Shown here piece by piece: positions 1 to 9,478 of a stretch of DNA of 64,000 bases (position 1 is its first letter; the number at the start of each line of letters is the position of its first letter). Origin of the DNA: Acidobacteriaceae bacterium KBS 83 (GTDB lineage Bacteria > Acidobacteriota > Terriglobia > Terriglobales > Acidobacteriaceae); contig KB906737.1 of the NCBI GenBank assembly GCA_000381585.1, positions 558,001 through 622,000 on the forward strand. Direction: 5' to 3'. The translations under genes were made by a program, and so were the position numbers. Under the pieces are notes generated by a model. It was not told where the DNA came from, ran no database searches, and was given only the letters and a program-made list of their open reading frames with translations.

Positions 1-140
1 CCGCAGCCTGGATCGCGGCAGACATTGTCCGGTTCGAAGACGGTCTTCTGGCCGAGCATTGGGATGTGTTGCAAGACGAAGCCACACGGAAAGAATCCGT
101 CAGCGGCCTTCCCATGTTTGGTAAGAGTTTCCCTTCATAA
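1..140 (+). CDS. SnoaL/NTF2-like protein, C-terminal fragment (cut by window edge)
   Basis: The third frame is open from the first base to a TAA at 138-140 and gives about 45 residues. The segment around VRFEDGLLAEHWDVLQDE is typical of the last strand of SnoaL-like (NTF2-fold) proteins, where a conserved R-F-x-x-G-L-x-x-E-H-W-D pattern lines the cone-shaped pocket. The 5' part lies outside the window, so substrate and start cannot be given. It ends 60 bases before the SDR gene on the same strand, so the two may be co-transcribed. Family call is from motif recognition only. Confidence 0.6.
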   Translation, partial: AAWIAADIVRFEDGLLAEHWDVLQDEATRKESVSGLPMFGKSFPS

Positions 141-200
141 ATGGTCGACACCCACATTTTGTGGACAAGCCGAGAGGAAGGTGACAAAGGACAACTACCG

Positions 201-938
201 ATGGCAAAAACTAAGAAGCTGCAAGGAAAAGTGGCAGTGATTACCGGTGGTTCAACCGGGATAGGGCTAGCTGCAGCAAAGCTCTTTGTAAAAGAAGGCG
301 CCGACGTCTTTATCACGGGCCGTCGTCAAAAGGAACTTGATGACGCCGTGAAGACAATTGGTAGCAACGTCACTGGCGTGCAGGGAGACATTGCCAAATT
401 GACGGATCTTGATCGTCTGTACGAGATTGTGGCGACGAAGGGGAGAATTGATGTCGTTTTCGCCAATGCCGGTGTCGCTGAATTTGCTCCTCTAGGCAAA
501 ATCACTGAAGAGCATTTTGACAAGCTCTTCGACATCAACGTAAAGGGAACGCTGTTCACAGTGCAGAAAGCCTTACCGCTGCTGAACGATGGTGGCTCGA
601 TTATTCTGAATGGCTCGGTCGCGAGCCTCAAAGGCACGCCCGCCTTCGGCGTCTACGGCGCGACGAAGGCCGCCCTCCGCTCCTTTGTGCGAACCTGGAC
701 CTCGGATCTCAAGGACCGCCATATTCGTTCCAACGTTATTAGCCCAGGGCCGACCGATACGCCGGTTATCGATGGGCAACCTGCAGATGCCATTGCCCGG
801 ATTGTATCCACCATCCCGATGGAACGCCTGGGAGAACCCGATGAAATTGCTAAAGCCGCGCTTTTTCTGGCGTCCGATGACTCCAGTTTCGTCACGGGTA
901 TCGAACTGTTCGTTGATGGCGGCAGAGGGCAAGTCTGA
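201..938 (+). CDS. SDR-family NAD(P)-dependent oxidoreductase
   Basis: A 245-residue classical short-chain dehydrogenase, the usual family length. The nucleotide-binding glycine motif GGSTGIG is at residues 16-22, the NAG motif at 89-91, the catalytic Ser near 139, and Tyr152-x3-Lys156 in YGATK. The C-terminal [11 protein letters not shown] is the usual SDR ending. An upstream in-frame ATG exists at 141, but the start at 201 is preferred: AAAGGA lies 9 bases ahead and translation begins just before the first beta strand. It probably reduces or oxidises a small carbonyl or alcohol; the substrate cannot be read. It converges with the TetR gene downstream. Confidence 0.9.
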   Translation: MAKTKKLQGKVAVITGGSTGIGLAAAKLFVKEGADVFITGRRQKELDDAVKTIGSNVTGVQGDIAKLTDLDRLYEIVATKGRIDVVFANAGVAEFAPLGKITEEHFDKLFDINVKGTLFTVQKALPLLNDGGSIILNGSVASLKGTPAFGVYGATKAALRSFVRTWTSDLKDRHIRSNVISPGPTDTPVIDGQPADAIARIVSTIPMERLGEPDEIAKAALFLASDDSSFVTGIELFVDGGRGQV

Positions 939-976
939 TCGAGAGACGCTGCACCGAAGATCTTGCATTATCGCTT

Positions 977-1549
977 TCAGGCGGGATGCTTTAGAAGGTC
1001 TGCCACCGTTTTCAAGATTTCGTGCGAAAGCGCCTCGTCCGATGCGGCACGGGCCAGCGACATCGCTCCGACGAGAGCGCTGAAAGTCAAGATCGCTCTC
1101 GACCTTACCGGGCGCTTGTCCTTGCCTGGCAGCAACCCGGCAAGCAACTCAAGGTCATTCTGGATTTGTTCAGAGGTAAGCGCGCGAATCCGCTTATCGC
1201 TGCGAGCGATCTCCGGCGCCAATGCGCTGAAGGCACAGCCCGTACCTGGATTCTTGCGGTGCGCATCGCTCACATAATCGTCGATAAGTTTCTCGAAAGA
1301 TAGCGGCTGCCCGCTGGATGCCGCAGCTTCCTTTTGGCGCTGCCAGGTGCCGAATGCACCGCTGAATGCCTCCGCCACGAGTTCGTCACGAGATTCGAAG
1401 TGCTTGTAGAAGCCACCAACCGTCAGGCCGGCTTCCTTCATCAACTCAGCAATTCCAAATCCCGCGAGACCCTTCTCGCGGAATCTCTTTGAGGCAATGG
1501 CAACGATGCGCTTATGAGTTTTCTCCTTTTGCGCCTGGGAATAACCCAT
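977..1549 (-). CDS. TetR/AcrR-family transcriptional regulator
   Basis: A 190-residue protein with an N-terminal TetR helix-turn-helix (about residues 10-55: IVAIASKRFREKGLAGFGI, then LTVGGFYKHFESRDEL) and a helical C-terminal ligand domain. The start at 1549 is chosen over an in-frame codon at 1579 because GGAGGAGG sits 6 bases upstream of it. It is divergent from the MDR gene at 1762, so that gene is the likely target. The intergenic region carries an inverted repeat (1610-1627) suited to a TetR dimer. TetR proteins of this YxHFxSRDEL type often repress reductases for quinones or aldehydes; this is inference. Confidence 0.9.
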   Translation of the reverse strand: MGYSQAQKEKTHKRIVAIASKRFREKGLAGFGIAELMKEAGLTVGGFYKHFESRDELVAEAFSGAFGTWQRQKEAAASSGQPLSFEKLIDDYVSDAHRKNPGTGCAFSALAPEIARSDKRIRALTSEQIQNDLELLAGLLPGKDKRPVRSRAILTFSALVGAMSLARAASDEALSHEILKTVADLLKHPA

Positions 1550-1609
1550 ATAAACCTCCTCCAAATAATCTGCGACCAAATCAGGCTTACGAATCCAATC
1601 CTGTAATGA

Positions 1610-1634
1610 GGATTATAAAGATAATCCATATTAT
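1610..1634. promoter_or_regulatory. Candidate TetR operator between divergent genes
   Basis: GGATTAT, a 4-base spacer, then ATAATCC (1610-1627) form a perfect 7-bp inverted repeat. ATAAT-4-ATTAT (1621-1634) overlaps it as a second palindrome. The site is 61 bases upstream of the TetR start and about 130 bases upstream of the MDR start, where an autoregulating repressor would bind. The symmetry is seen in the sequence; the protein-operator link is inferred. Confidence 0.5.
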
Positions 1635-1761
1635 CTATGCATGAAAACCAAGGGCTCAATCAATTTGCGACCTGCTGGCGGGCGCGAACGGCATTAACAA
1701 TTTCCGGTTTGCGGCCCTAACTGCGCAGGCCGTGAGTGAGATGGGAAAAAGGAGAATCAAT

Positions 1762-2733
1762 ATGCGTGCAATGAGAGCGGAACGATTTAGTGGTTATGAA
1801 GCGTTGAGGCTGGTCGATCTTCCCAAACCAGCGGCCACAGATGGGAGAGTACTCGTACGAATCACGGCGGCCGGCGTTACGCCGCTCGACCACACGATTC
1901 TCTTCGGCAATTTTCACATCCCGGAGGTGCCGCTAGTTCTGGGCAACGAAGGAGCGGGCGTGGTGGAGGAGGGAGGCGGAGCGGACTTTCCCGCGGGCTC
2001 ACGCGTAATGTTTTGGGGTGCCTATGGCGCTTTTGAAGACGGAACCTACCGTGAGTGGATTGCCGTACGGAAGGAAGATCTTTGCCTGATACCTGATGGT
2101 GTCGACGATATAAGCTCCGCAGGCATTCCGGTTGCATATCTCACCGCGCAAGTGGCTCTTACACTGGCTGGTTTTCGTCCGGGCAAAACCGTTCTGGCGC
2201 CGGCGATCGGAGGATCGGTCGGCAACGCGGTCACACAACTGGCGCGCTCTGTGGGAGCAAAACACGCCATATCGACCACGACCAACCATGCGAAAGCCGA
2301 GCAGGCGAAGGCGCTCGGATTCGATGAAGTCATCGATACTTCCTTGGAGAAGTTAGGTGACGGCGTGCGTCGTATCACCGACGGCTACGGCGCAGATATT
2401 GTCATCGACGGAATCGGCGGTGAAGTCTTGAGCGAGGCGCTCAAAGCGCTCGCGTTAGGAGGAAGCCTCACAACGCTGGGATATTCCGCAAGCCGTAAGA
2501 CGACCATCGACGTGACAGATCTCATCGTGCCGCAAGCCAGCATTCGGAGTCTCAACATGTTTCGTCAGCCGCAAGCGACTGTTACGCACGCGTGGAGCGC
2601 AATTGTGTCTCTCCTTCAATCCGGTGCGATCAAACCGATCGTGGCGAAGACGTTCCCTCTGGCCGAAGCGGCTGAGGCTCTGTGTTATCTCGTTGAAGGC
2701 CGCCCCTTCGGGAGGGTAGTTCTTACAGTCTGA
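1762..2733 (+). CDS. Zinc-independent MDR / quinone oxidoreductase-like protein
   Basis: A 323-residue medium-chain dehydrogenase/reductase. It has the N-terminal GroES-like fold (LVLGNEGAGVV) and a Rossmann fold with the AxxGxVG-type motif (APAIGGSVGNAVTQLA, near residues 145-160). The cysteine ligands of zinc alcohol dehydrogenases are absent, pointing to the QOR/enoyl-reductase branch. An in-frame ATG at 1732 exists, but AAGGAG 7 bases before 1762 and homology to family N-termini favour 1762. Likely NADPH-dependent reduction of a quinone or enone, controlled by the divergent TetR gene. Substrate unknown. Confidence 0.88.
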   Translation: MRAMRAERFSGYEALRLVDLPKPAATDGRVLVRITAAGVTPLDHTILFGNFHIPEVPLVLGNEGAGVVEEGGGADFPAGSRVMFWGAYGAFEDGTYREWIAVRKEDLCLIPDGVDDISSAGIPVAYLTAQVALTLAGFRPGKTVLAPAIGGSVGNAVTQLARSVGAKHAISTTTNHAKAEQAKALGFDEVIDTSLEKLGDGVRRITDGYGADIVIDGIGGEVLSEALKALALGGSLTTLGYSASRKTTIDVTDLIVPQASIRSLNMFRQPQATVTHAWSAIVSLLQSGAIKPIVAKTFPLAEAAEALCYLVEGRPFGRVVLTV

Positions 2734-2960
2734 CGACAATTGCGCCGCCCCCAGCCGTAATGCCCCACCTGGACAAGATCTTGGGTGCTTCGACCGTAAC
2801 AGCGTTTCCGTGAACCCAACTTGCATACAGTGACACCGCAGGGTGCGTCGCTCGTGAACTCGCACAACATTGAGGGCGCTTCGGGGCGCTTGGCCCCTTG
2901 TGGCGATGCAGTCCTGACGCAAACCTGTCATCATATGCACGATTGGCAGCGGAGGTCCGG

Positions 2961-3920
2961 ATGGACAAGAACGCTTCGCCGAAGGCGGATAAGATTCCGC
3001 AGACATCGCCTGAAACCCCCTTTACAACGTTTATTCAATTGGACGGAAAGTCCTCGGTCCCCTCGCAGTTTCGCACTCCGGGGACCTTTACCATCACCCG
3101 GCTCCAGTCGCCGACCGGGCTTCCTGACCGGATCACAAAGCTCTCTCCCATCCCCGCTCTGCTAGTGTCGATCTCACTTAAGCCTCTGCCATCTTCGAGC
3201 TACCAGGTGTGGACAGCGGACAAGCTCCTTACCACATCCGACGTTCACCCGTTTCGCTCCAACGTCATCGATTTCGATTCACAGCCAAGGTGCTGGGCAG
3301 GGGCTGCGTTCGATTACGTTCACTATTCCGTGCCTCGTAAGGGACTAGATGACATTGCCGAGGATCTCGGCTTTGGCCGGGTAAATGACTATCGCATGAC
3401 AGTGCTCAACGACGATCTAGTTGTGGCACAGATCACAAAAAGCATCCTGCCGTTCCTGGGGCGCAACGATCGTCTCTCTGTGCTTGCTCTCGATCAGTTC
3501 AGCCTCATCCTCGGAGCGCATCTTCTGCAGCACTATGGTGTGCTCCACAAAATAGGGCGGCGTCGTTCAAACGGAGGCCTGGAGCCATGGCAGAAGAGGC
3601 GAGCATCCGAGCTTCTTCATGAGAACTTGCATGGCTACATCCGGCTCACTCAGATTGCACGTGAATGCGGACTTTCCGTCAGCCATTTTGCACGCTTATT
3701 CAAAACCTCTTTTGGTATTTCCACGCATAAATGGCTGATTCAGCATCGCATTGATCACGCTAAGCAACTAATGAGCCAGACCCGCATGCCACTGATCGAG
3801 ATCGCGATTCAGTCAGGATTCAGTGACCAGGCAGCGTTCACGCGCACATTTCATCAACTCGTCGGGGTGAGCCCCGGAAGATGGCGACGGCACTATGCGA
3901 CAAGACATTCCCAGGCGTGA
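2961..3920 (+). CDS. AraC-family transcriptional regulator
   Basis: A 319-residue protein. The C-terminal 100 residues carry the two AraC helix-turn-helix units: IARECGLSVSHFARLFKTSF and IAIQSGFSDQAAFTRTFHQ, ending in GVSPGRWRR. The N-terminal two-thirds is an effector domain without a motif I can name. The start at 2961 follows GGAGG at 5 bases spacing; an earlier in-frame ATG at 2898 would add 21 low-complexity residues. It precedes the crotonase gene at 4056 on the same strand and may control it or the MDR gene upstream. Confidence 0.9.
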   Translation: MDKNASPKADKIPQTSPETPFTTFIQLDGKSSVPSQFRTPGTFTITRLQSPTGLPDRITKLSPIPALLVSISLKPLPSSSYQVWTADKLLTTSDVHPFRSNVIDFDSQPRCWAGAAFDYVHYSVPRKGLDDIAEDLGFGRVNDYRMTVLNDDLVVAQITKSILPFLGRNDRLSVLALDQFSLILGAHLLQHYGVLHKIGRRRSNGGLEPWQKRRASELLHENLHGYIRLTQIARECGLSVSHFARLFKTSFGISTHKWLIQHRIDHAKQLMSQTRMPLIEIAIQSGFSDQAAFTRTFHQLVGVSPGRWRRHYATRHSQA

Positions 3921-4055
3921 GACTTCAATTCCCATCTTTCAGATGGTCGAGCTTGCCGCCCGGCAAGTGCGGCTTATTTCTAAGCAAGAACGAACAAAAT
4001 CAGCACGATTCTGCAAGAGACCATGCGCCCAAGAGCCTACGGTTATTCGGGACAT

Positions 4056-4889
4056 ATGAGCAAATCAGCGGCGCACGTACGGGTGATCGAAGAAACGTCT
4101 GCGTACTGGAGGGTTGTGTTCGATTATCCGCCCTTCAACATTGTGGACGCCACCATTTTTGAAGGCTTGCAGGATCTGCTCTCCCGAATGGACGCGAGCC
4201 CGGGCCTACGTGTCGTGGTATTCGAGAGCGCGAATCCTGATTTCTACCTTGCCCACTTTGATTTGACTGGCAAGACGGGAAACATTACCACAGCCGTTGG
4301 GCCTTCCGGCCTTCCGATCTTGATGGATACGTTCGTCCGTCTCACCAGGTCCCCAGTGGCAAGCATCGCGAAAATTCGAGGCTGTGTGCGTGGTGTGAGC
4401 AGCGAGTTCGTCCTCGCCTGCGACATGCGTTTCGCGTCGCGCGAGAACACGCGACTGGGCCAACCCGAAGTCGGGGTGGGACTGCATCCCGGCGGAGGCG
4501 GTACGGAACGCCTTCCACATCTGGTCGGCCGCGGCCGGGCGCTCGAAATAATTCTCGGCGCGAACGATTTCGATGGCGACACCGCGGAACGATACGGATA
4601 CGTCAACCGGGCATTTCCCGATGCGGAGCTGGATGGCTTTGTCGACAGTCTCGCGCGCCGGATTTCCTCCTTCGACCGGAATGCCATCGCGGCAGCAAAA
4701 GGTCTCGTCAATCAGGTCTCGCTCCCGTCCGCCGACCATTTCCTCGACGCCATCACCTCGTTTGGGACCGCGCTCACGTGGACCGAAGCCCAGAAGCGAA
4801 TTCAAATCTTGTTGGAGCGTGGGCTGCAACGGGAGTTCGACTTTGAGACTCGATGGCCCGCAGTGCTCGGGACGCTCCTAGAGACATAG
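4056..4889 (+). CDS. Enoyl-CoA hydratase/isomerase (crotonase) family protein
   Basis: About 277 residues, near the usual crotonase length. The fold signatures are visible: a first oxyanion-hole segment (FYLAHFDL), the second around IRGCVRGVSSEFVLACDMRFAS, and GGGGTERLPHLVGR, the conserved turn preceding the active-site glutamate region. Crotonases hydrate, isomerise or cleave acyl-CoA thioesters; the exact reaction is not readable. Two ATGs are possible, 4023 and 4056; neither has a strong ribosome site, and 4056 gives the family-like N-terminus. A lone copy beside redox genes, without a beta-oxidation partner. Confidence 0.85.
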   Translation: MSKSAAHVRVIEETSAYWRVVFDYPPFNIVDATIFEGLQDLLSRMDASPGLRVVVFESANPDFYLAHFDLTGKTGNITTAVGPSGLPILMDTFVRLTRSPVASIAKIRGCVRGVSSEFVLACDMRFASRENTRLGQPEVGVGLHPGGGGTERLPHLVGRGRALEIILGANDFDGDTAERYGYVNRAFPDAELDGFVDSLARRISSFDRNAIAAAKGLVNQVSLPSADHFLDAITSFGTALTWTEAQKRIQILLERGLQREFDFETRWPAVLGTLLET

Positions 4890-4993
4890 TCACCATGTTG
4901 AAACATAGTCACCGTGTTGCGACTCGCAGAATGGCCGAGCCACTCGGTACACCATCTCGAAAATAAAGTTCATGAAAGGAAAGGAGAGCATAA

Positions 4994-5704
4994 ATGAAAT
5001 CAACGCAAACCAAACCTAGCATCGTCTTCTGCCACGGCCTTTGGGCGGACGGCTCATGTTTTAGCAAGGTGATCCCCGCACTCCAGGCAGAAGGTCACCA
5101 GGTGATAGCCGCCCAGTACGGACTCAACACAACGGCGGAAGACGTCGCCACCGTAAAAAGCGCTCTGGGTCGGGTCAGCAGCCCTGCTATCCTCGTCGGT
5201 CACTCTTACGGCGGAAGCGTCATCACCGGCGCAGGAACCGACGACCGTGTTGCGGGGCTGGTCTACATCGCCGCGCTCGCTCCGGACGCCGACGAGACAT
5301 CTCAGACTCAGCAGTCTAACTTCCCGAAGACGGACGTTTTCTCCTACATCGAAGTCGCGGACGGGCGTATTTGGCTTCTTCCGGAAGGCATCGACTGTTT
5401 TGCAGGTGACTTGTCCGAGCAGGAAAAGAAGCTCGTTTGGGCGACCCAGTGCGTGCCGGTTCCCGACCTGTTCAACGCGAAGGTTGGAGGAACTGCGTGG
5501 AGATCGAAGCCAAGCTGGTACATCGTCGCCAAGAACGACCGCACCGTCCACCCTGACATGGAACGGTTCGTTGCCAAGCGGATGGGCGCCACCACGACGG
5601 AAATCGCCAGCAGCCACGTCGCCATGCTCTCCAACCCCGACGTGGTGATCGATGTAATCCGTACCGCCGCAAAAACCGTTCAAGAAGCCGTGGCAGTCGC
5701 GTAA
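4994..5704 (+). CDS. Alpha/beta hydrolase
   Basis: A 236-residue alpha/beta hydrolase. The oxyanion HG motif (CHGLWADGS) is near residue 14, the nucleophile Ser71 sits in GHSYGG, and a C-terminal SSHVAML histidine completes the triad. It resembles the short esterase/EstC-like proteins common in soil bacteria, which are usually cytoplasmic; no signal peptide is visible. A strong AAGGAGAG lies just before the ATG. The substrate is unknown. It follows the crotonase by 104 bases and is followed by a non-coding gap before the convergent MarR gene. Confidence 0.88.
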   Translation: MKSTQTKPSIVFCHGLWADGSCFSKVIPALQAEGHQVIAAQYGLNTTAEDVATVKSALGRVSSPAILVGHSYGGSVITGAGTDDRVAGLVYIAALAPDADETSQTQQSNFPKTDVFSYIEVADGRIWLLPEGIDCFAGDLSEQEKKLVWATQCVPVPDLFNAKVGGTAWRSKPSWYIVAKNDRTVHPDMERFVAKRMGATTTEIASSHVAMLSNPDVVIDVIRTAAKTVQEAVAVA

Positions 5705-5886
5705 GCGCATTGAGGATCGTCTTTTGGCTACCGTGGTTCAGCAGAAGGTAGCTCTTCACCGAGAGGGTTCATTCAGGTTATGGAGCGTTCCTTCTGGATG
5801 AGAGGCAAGCCGAAAGCAATCCTGAGTTGGCGCTGCACTAGCACCAAATGTTCTGTCATGGAACGATGACAACTAAATAAGGCCGT

Positions 5887-6336
5887 TCAAGTCTGCCCCA
5901 TAAGCGCCGCAGCGCGCTTGCCGACTTTCTTGAGCGCTGCTTCGAGGCCGCGAAGTTCATCGGGGCTTAGGTCGGAGAATACCTTTCTCATCTGCTCAGA
6001 ATGTTTACGAAACGCCCGAACGATTAGCTCCTTGCCGCGCTGGGTGAGGGAGACAATTCGGATCCGCCGGTCTTCCGTGCTCTCGATCCTTCTTACCAGG
6101 CTTTTATCGACGAGCCGATCCACCGCGACACTGATCGAACCTGGGGTCAGATCAACAATTGGGCCGATCGTATTGACGGGCAACGGCCCCTTATGCAGCA
6201 GGACCTCCAGCACGCGAAAGTCTGATTCGCCAAGCCCCGTGTCTTCAATTGCAGCGTTGCCATAACGGGTAAGGGCGCGCATCGCCTTGATTGTGACAAG
6301 CCAGACGTGATCCGGGTTCTGAATATTTTGGGCCAT
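5887..6336 (-). CDS. MarR-family transcriptional regulator
   Basis: A 149-residue winged-helix protein of MarR size. The recognition helix region (TPGSISVAVDRLVDKSLVRRI) and the wing (STEDRRIRIVSLTQRGKELI) are textbook. It is divergent from the DoxX-NmrA-MDR run, and a perfect 28-bp palindrome lies between them at 6368-6395, 32 bases upstream of its start. MarR proteins of this context usually sense phenolics, quinones or oxidants and repress the adjacent detoxification genes; that role is inferred. Confidence 0.92.
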   Translation of the reverse strand: MAQNIQNPDHVWLVTIKAMRALTRYGNAAIEDTGLGESDFRVLEVLLHKGPLPVNTIGPIVDLTPGSISVAVDRLVDKSLVRRIESTEDRRIRIVSLTQRGKELIVRAFRKHSEQMRKVFSDLSPDELRGLEAALKKVGKRAAALMGQT

Positions 6337-6367
6337 AAAAGCCTGAATCCTTCCAAAACATACGCCA

Positions 6368-6395
6368 TCAACTATATTGACGTCAATATAGTTGA
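6368..6395. promoter_or_regulatory. Perfect 28-bp palindrome, probable MarR operator
   Basis: The half-site TCAACTATATTGAC is followed with no spacer by its exact reverse complement. It lies between the divergent MarR (start 6336) and DoxX (start 6438) genes, so one dimer could control both promoters. A half-site rich in TTGAC/TCAAC with an AT-rich core matches MarR-type operators in general. The palindrome is seen directly; binding is inferred. Confidence 0.8.
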
Positions 6396-6437
6396 CATCA
6401 AGATTGATGAATCGCCCACCCAGAAGGAGAACTTGTC

Positions 6438-6827
6438 ATGAAAATCGCGTCCTCAATCGCCCGCTACCTGGCAGGCCTGATCTTCCTCGTTTTTGGTTTG
6501 AATGGCTTCCTGCACTTCATTCCGCTGCCACCCCCGAATGGTATGGCGGCGCAGTTCATGGGTGCTCTGTACGTCTCACACTACCTGACGGTGATCTTCG
6601 CGGTTCAGGTGGTCGGGGGAGTGCTTCTATTGGTCAATCGCTTCGTGCCCTTGGCACTTGCCATTCTCGCGCCGGTAATCGTCAACATCCTTTCCTTTCA
6701 CGCCCTGATGGCCCCGAGCGGTCTCCCGCTCGCCCTCTTCGTGACGGTTCTTTGGGCCCTGGTATTCGTGTATGTTCGATCGGCCTTTGCCGCTTTATTT
6801 CAGGCGCGGTTTCAGGCACAGGCCTGA
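6438..6827 (+). CDS. DoxX-family membrane protein
   Basis: A 129-residue integral membrane protein with four hydrophobic segments. It begins with a helix starting RYLAGLIFLVFGLNGF, typical of DoxX. AGAAGGAG precedes the ATG at good spacing. DoxX proteins sit in the inner membrane and are linked to quinone-dependent oxidation and oxidative stress, although their chemistry is poorly defined. It is the first gene of the run facing the MarR operator, with NmrA-like and MDR genes downstream on the same strand. Confidence 0.88.
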   Translation: MKIASSIARYLAGLIFLVFGLNGFLHFIPLPPPNGMAAQFMGALYVSHYLTVIFAVQVVGGVLLLVNRFVPLALAILAPVIVNILSFHALMAPSGLPLALFVTVLWALVFVYVRSAFAALFQARFQAQA

Positions 6828-6872
6828 TTAACCCAGCATGTGCTCGCATGACCAAGAAATGAGGTTTCAGCC

Positions 6873-7763
6873 ATGACAAGCAATCGAACGATTCTCATCA
6901 CCGGAGTGACAGGCAATCAGGGCGGCGCAGTCGCGCGGGCGCTCGAGGGCGCAGGGTTCAATCTTCGCGGCCTGACGCGCAAGCCGGACAGCGAGCGGGC
7001 AGCAGCGCTGGCGCGCCAGGGTGTCGACATCATCAAGGGCGATCTCGATGACGAGGCGACGCTGCGCCGTGCGTTAGCGGGCGTATGGGGCGTCTTCGGC
7101 GTACAGAACGCGGGAGAGGCGGGCGTCGAGCGGGAAGAGGCGCAGGGGAAGCGTCTTGCGACACTGGCGCGCGAGGCCGGCGTCGAACATTACGTCTACA
7201 CATCCGTCGGATCGGCACACAAGCAAACGGGCGTTCCGCACTTCGACAACAAGTGGCGCATCGAAGAAACCGTGCGCGGCCTCCGCTTCCCCTCGCATGT
7301 GATCCTGCGCCCCGTGTTCTTCATGGAGAACCTGCTGGCGCCATTCAGTCTCCAGGGCTCGACGCTGGCCTGGGCGCTCGGGCCAGCAACGAAGCTACAG
7401 ATGATTGCGGTGGACGACATTGGCTGGTTCGGCGCGCGCGCGTTCACCGATGCCGCCGCCTTGAACGGCCGCGAAATCGACCTCGCTGGGGACGTACGAA
7501 CGATGGCGGAGTCGGCGGAGGTCCTGACGGAGGCGTTAGCCCGACCGATTGCGTTCGTGCAGACGCCAATCGAACACGTCCGGCAGTACAGCAAAGAGAT
7601 GGCGTTGATGCTTGAGTGGTTCGAGAACGTCGGCTACAGCGCCGACATCGCTGGCCTGGAACGCGAGTTCGGCCGCGCGCTCACGAAGCTCCACGACTGG
7701 GCACGCCTCCACTCGCGGCCAGATGCGCGCTTAAACGAGACAACCCAAAGGAGGGTCTCATGA
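6873..7763 (+). CDS. NmrA-like NAD(P)-binding protein
   Basis: A 296-residue atypical SDR of the NmrA/HSCARG group. The N-terminal dinucleotide motif GVTGNQGG (11-18) replaces the classical TGxxxGxG. The protein continues with a KGDLDD segment, a YTSVGSA strand and RPVFFMEN, which are characteristic of the family. The SDR Tyr-Lys pair is not obvious, so it may sense the NADP(H) ratio or act as a reductase. Its stop overlaps the start of the next gene as ATGA, showing translational coupling to the MDR gene. Confidence 0.87.
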   Translation: MTSNRTILITGVTGNQGGAVARALEGAGFNLRGLTRKPDSERAAALARQGVDIIKGDLDDEATLRRALAGVWGVFGVQNAGEAGVEREEAQGKRLATLAREAGVEHYVYTSVGSAHKQTGVPHFDNKWRIEETVRGLRFPSHVILRPVFFMENLLAPFSLQGSTLAWALGPATKLQMIAVDDIGWFGARAFTDAAALNGREIDLAGDVRTMAESAEVLTEALARPIAFVQTPIEHVRQYSKEMALMLEWFENVGYSADIAGLEREFGRALTKLHDWARLHSRPDARLNETTQRRVS

Positions 7764-8718
7764 AAGCTGTCAGATTGTTGGAATCCGGCGGGCAGTTGGT
7801 GTTCGACGATGTACCGGTGCCGGCGATCGCACGCGACGAGGTCTTAGTGAAGATCAAGAGTACGGCCGTCAATCATATAGATCTTGTTAAGGCCTCCGGA
7901 ACACTGAGACAGATACTCCCGATCGACCTGCCGTGGATCCCGGGACATGAATTTTCAGGAATCGTGGAACAGGTCGGCAGTGACGTTGCGGCTTATGCCT
8001 CAGGAGATGCAGTGTTCGGGACCAGCGAATTGGGCGCGAACGCGGAGTTTCTGGCCGTCAAGCCGGCGACCATCGTAAAGAAACCATCAAACCTCTCCTT
8101 CGAGGAGTCGGCATCGGTGCCGGTGGCCTCCGAAACTGCGTGGGAGGGAATCTTCACCCACGGTCACCTGGAGAAGGGACAAACGATCCTGATCCATGGT
8201 GGTGCCGGAGCTGTGGGCGCCTATGCGGTGCAATTGGCGTCGCACGCCGGTACCACCATCATTGCTACGGCAAGCGCTGACGATGAGGCCTACGTCAAGT
8301 CTATCGGAGCCAGCCGGGTTATCAACTATCGAGAAGAGCACTTCGAGAAGGTTCTGGGAGAGAAGGTCGATGTGGTCTTCGATTTGGTCGGTGGCGATAC
8401 GCAGAAGCGGTCGTTCCACGTCCTGAAGGAAGGCGGCCATCTCGTCTCTGCCACCCAGCCCGTATCGCAGGAAGAAACCGCGAGGTACCGTGTCTCGGGC
8501 GAAATGATGAGGCTCGCGCCGTCAGCGGATATGCTCGGAAGAATCGCGCGGCTGGGACGATCCGACCAGACGTCGCGACAGTGTACGCGCTGCAGGATGC
8601 TGGCCAGGCCCGGAGGGATATCGCCGGGAAACTGCCAGGGGTTCATGGGATGTCACTCAGCGGACCGGGAGCGGCAAAGCACAGGGCACATGGCAAGATT
8701 GTGCTTCGCGTGTCCTAG
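7760..8718 (+). pseudogene. NADP-dependent MDR oxidoreductase, frameshifted near its 3' end
   Basis: Translation from the ATG at 7760 (AAAGGAGG just upstream, ATGA overlap with NmrA) gives a good quinone-reductase-type MDR: GHEFSGIVEQVG, then HGGAGAVGAYAVQLA, up to about residue 264. After LGRIARL the frame becomes nonsense and stops at 8764. The normal family ending (TIRPDVATVYALQDA up to HGKIVLRVS) is intact in another frame from about 8557 to a TAG at 8716-8718. A small deletion near 8554-8557 has therefore removed a few codons and shifted the frame. Either the gene is newly inactivated or the base is a sequence error. Confidence 0.85.
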
Positions 8719-8721
8719 AGA

Positions 8722-9017
<296 letters not shown>

Positions 9018-9112
9018 ATAATTGGCTAAGACAGGCGCTTATTTCGTAAAGCGAGTTCCTCGTTCGCCGCAGTCCTCGTATAGCCCGAATCGCTTCAAAG
9101 GAGGAGACAGCT

Positions 9113-9478
9113 ATGTCGTACAGCATTTCGACCTTGCTGAAACGGAACCTTCAGGACGTCTTTGGTGAAGGCGACCCGGAGCGCAGACGCGCAGCAATCG
9201 ACGAGCTCTACACCGAAGATGTCGTTTTCTATGATCCCAGCAAGGGTGTCTACCGTGGCCGCGACGAGATCGATCGCATCGCAGGCGCAATCAAGGCGAC
9301 TCATCCCGACTTTAGCTATCAGCCAATTGCCGAGCCCGAGGAGGTGGGCGATGGCGGGCGGGTTCCATGGGTATCGGGCCGCCCTGGCGAAGCGCCGGAA
9401 TACGCCGGAACGGATTTCATCATCGCCCGGGACGGCCGGATTGCCGCCATCTACCTCTTCTTCGACAAGCTGTCCTGA
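9113..9478 (+). CDS. SnoaL/NTF2-like protein
   Basis: A 121-residue cone-fold protein. It contains the helical N-terminus (RRAAIDELYTEDVVFYDPS), a YRGRDEI turn and a final strand IARDGRIAAIYLFFDK, all standard for SnoaL-like proteins. A strong AAAGGAGG precedes the ATG. Such proteins act as small isomerases, hydratases or unassigned ligand binders. It closes the MarR-linked run and is intact, unlike the two genes before it. Confidence 0.85.
   Translation: MSYSISTLLKRNLQDVFGEGDPERRRAAIDELYTEDVVFYDPSKGVYRGRDEIDRIAGAIKATHPDFSYQPIAEPEEVGDGGRVPWVSGRPGEAPEYAGTDFIIARDGRIAAIYLFFDKLS

Noticed and set aside
2455-3006. 183-codon open frame on the minus strand
   Set aside because: Overlaps the MDR gene end and the AraC start antisense; composition is not protein-like.
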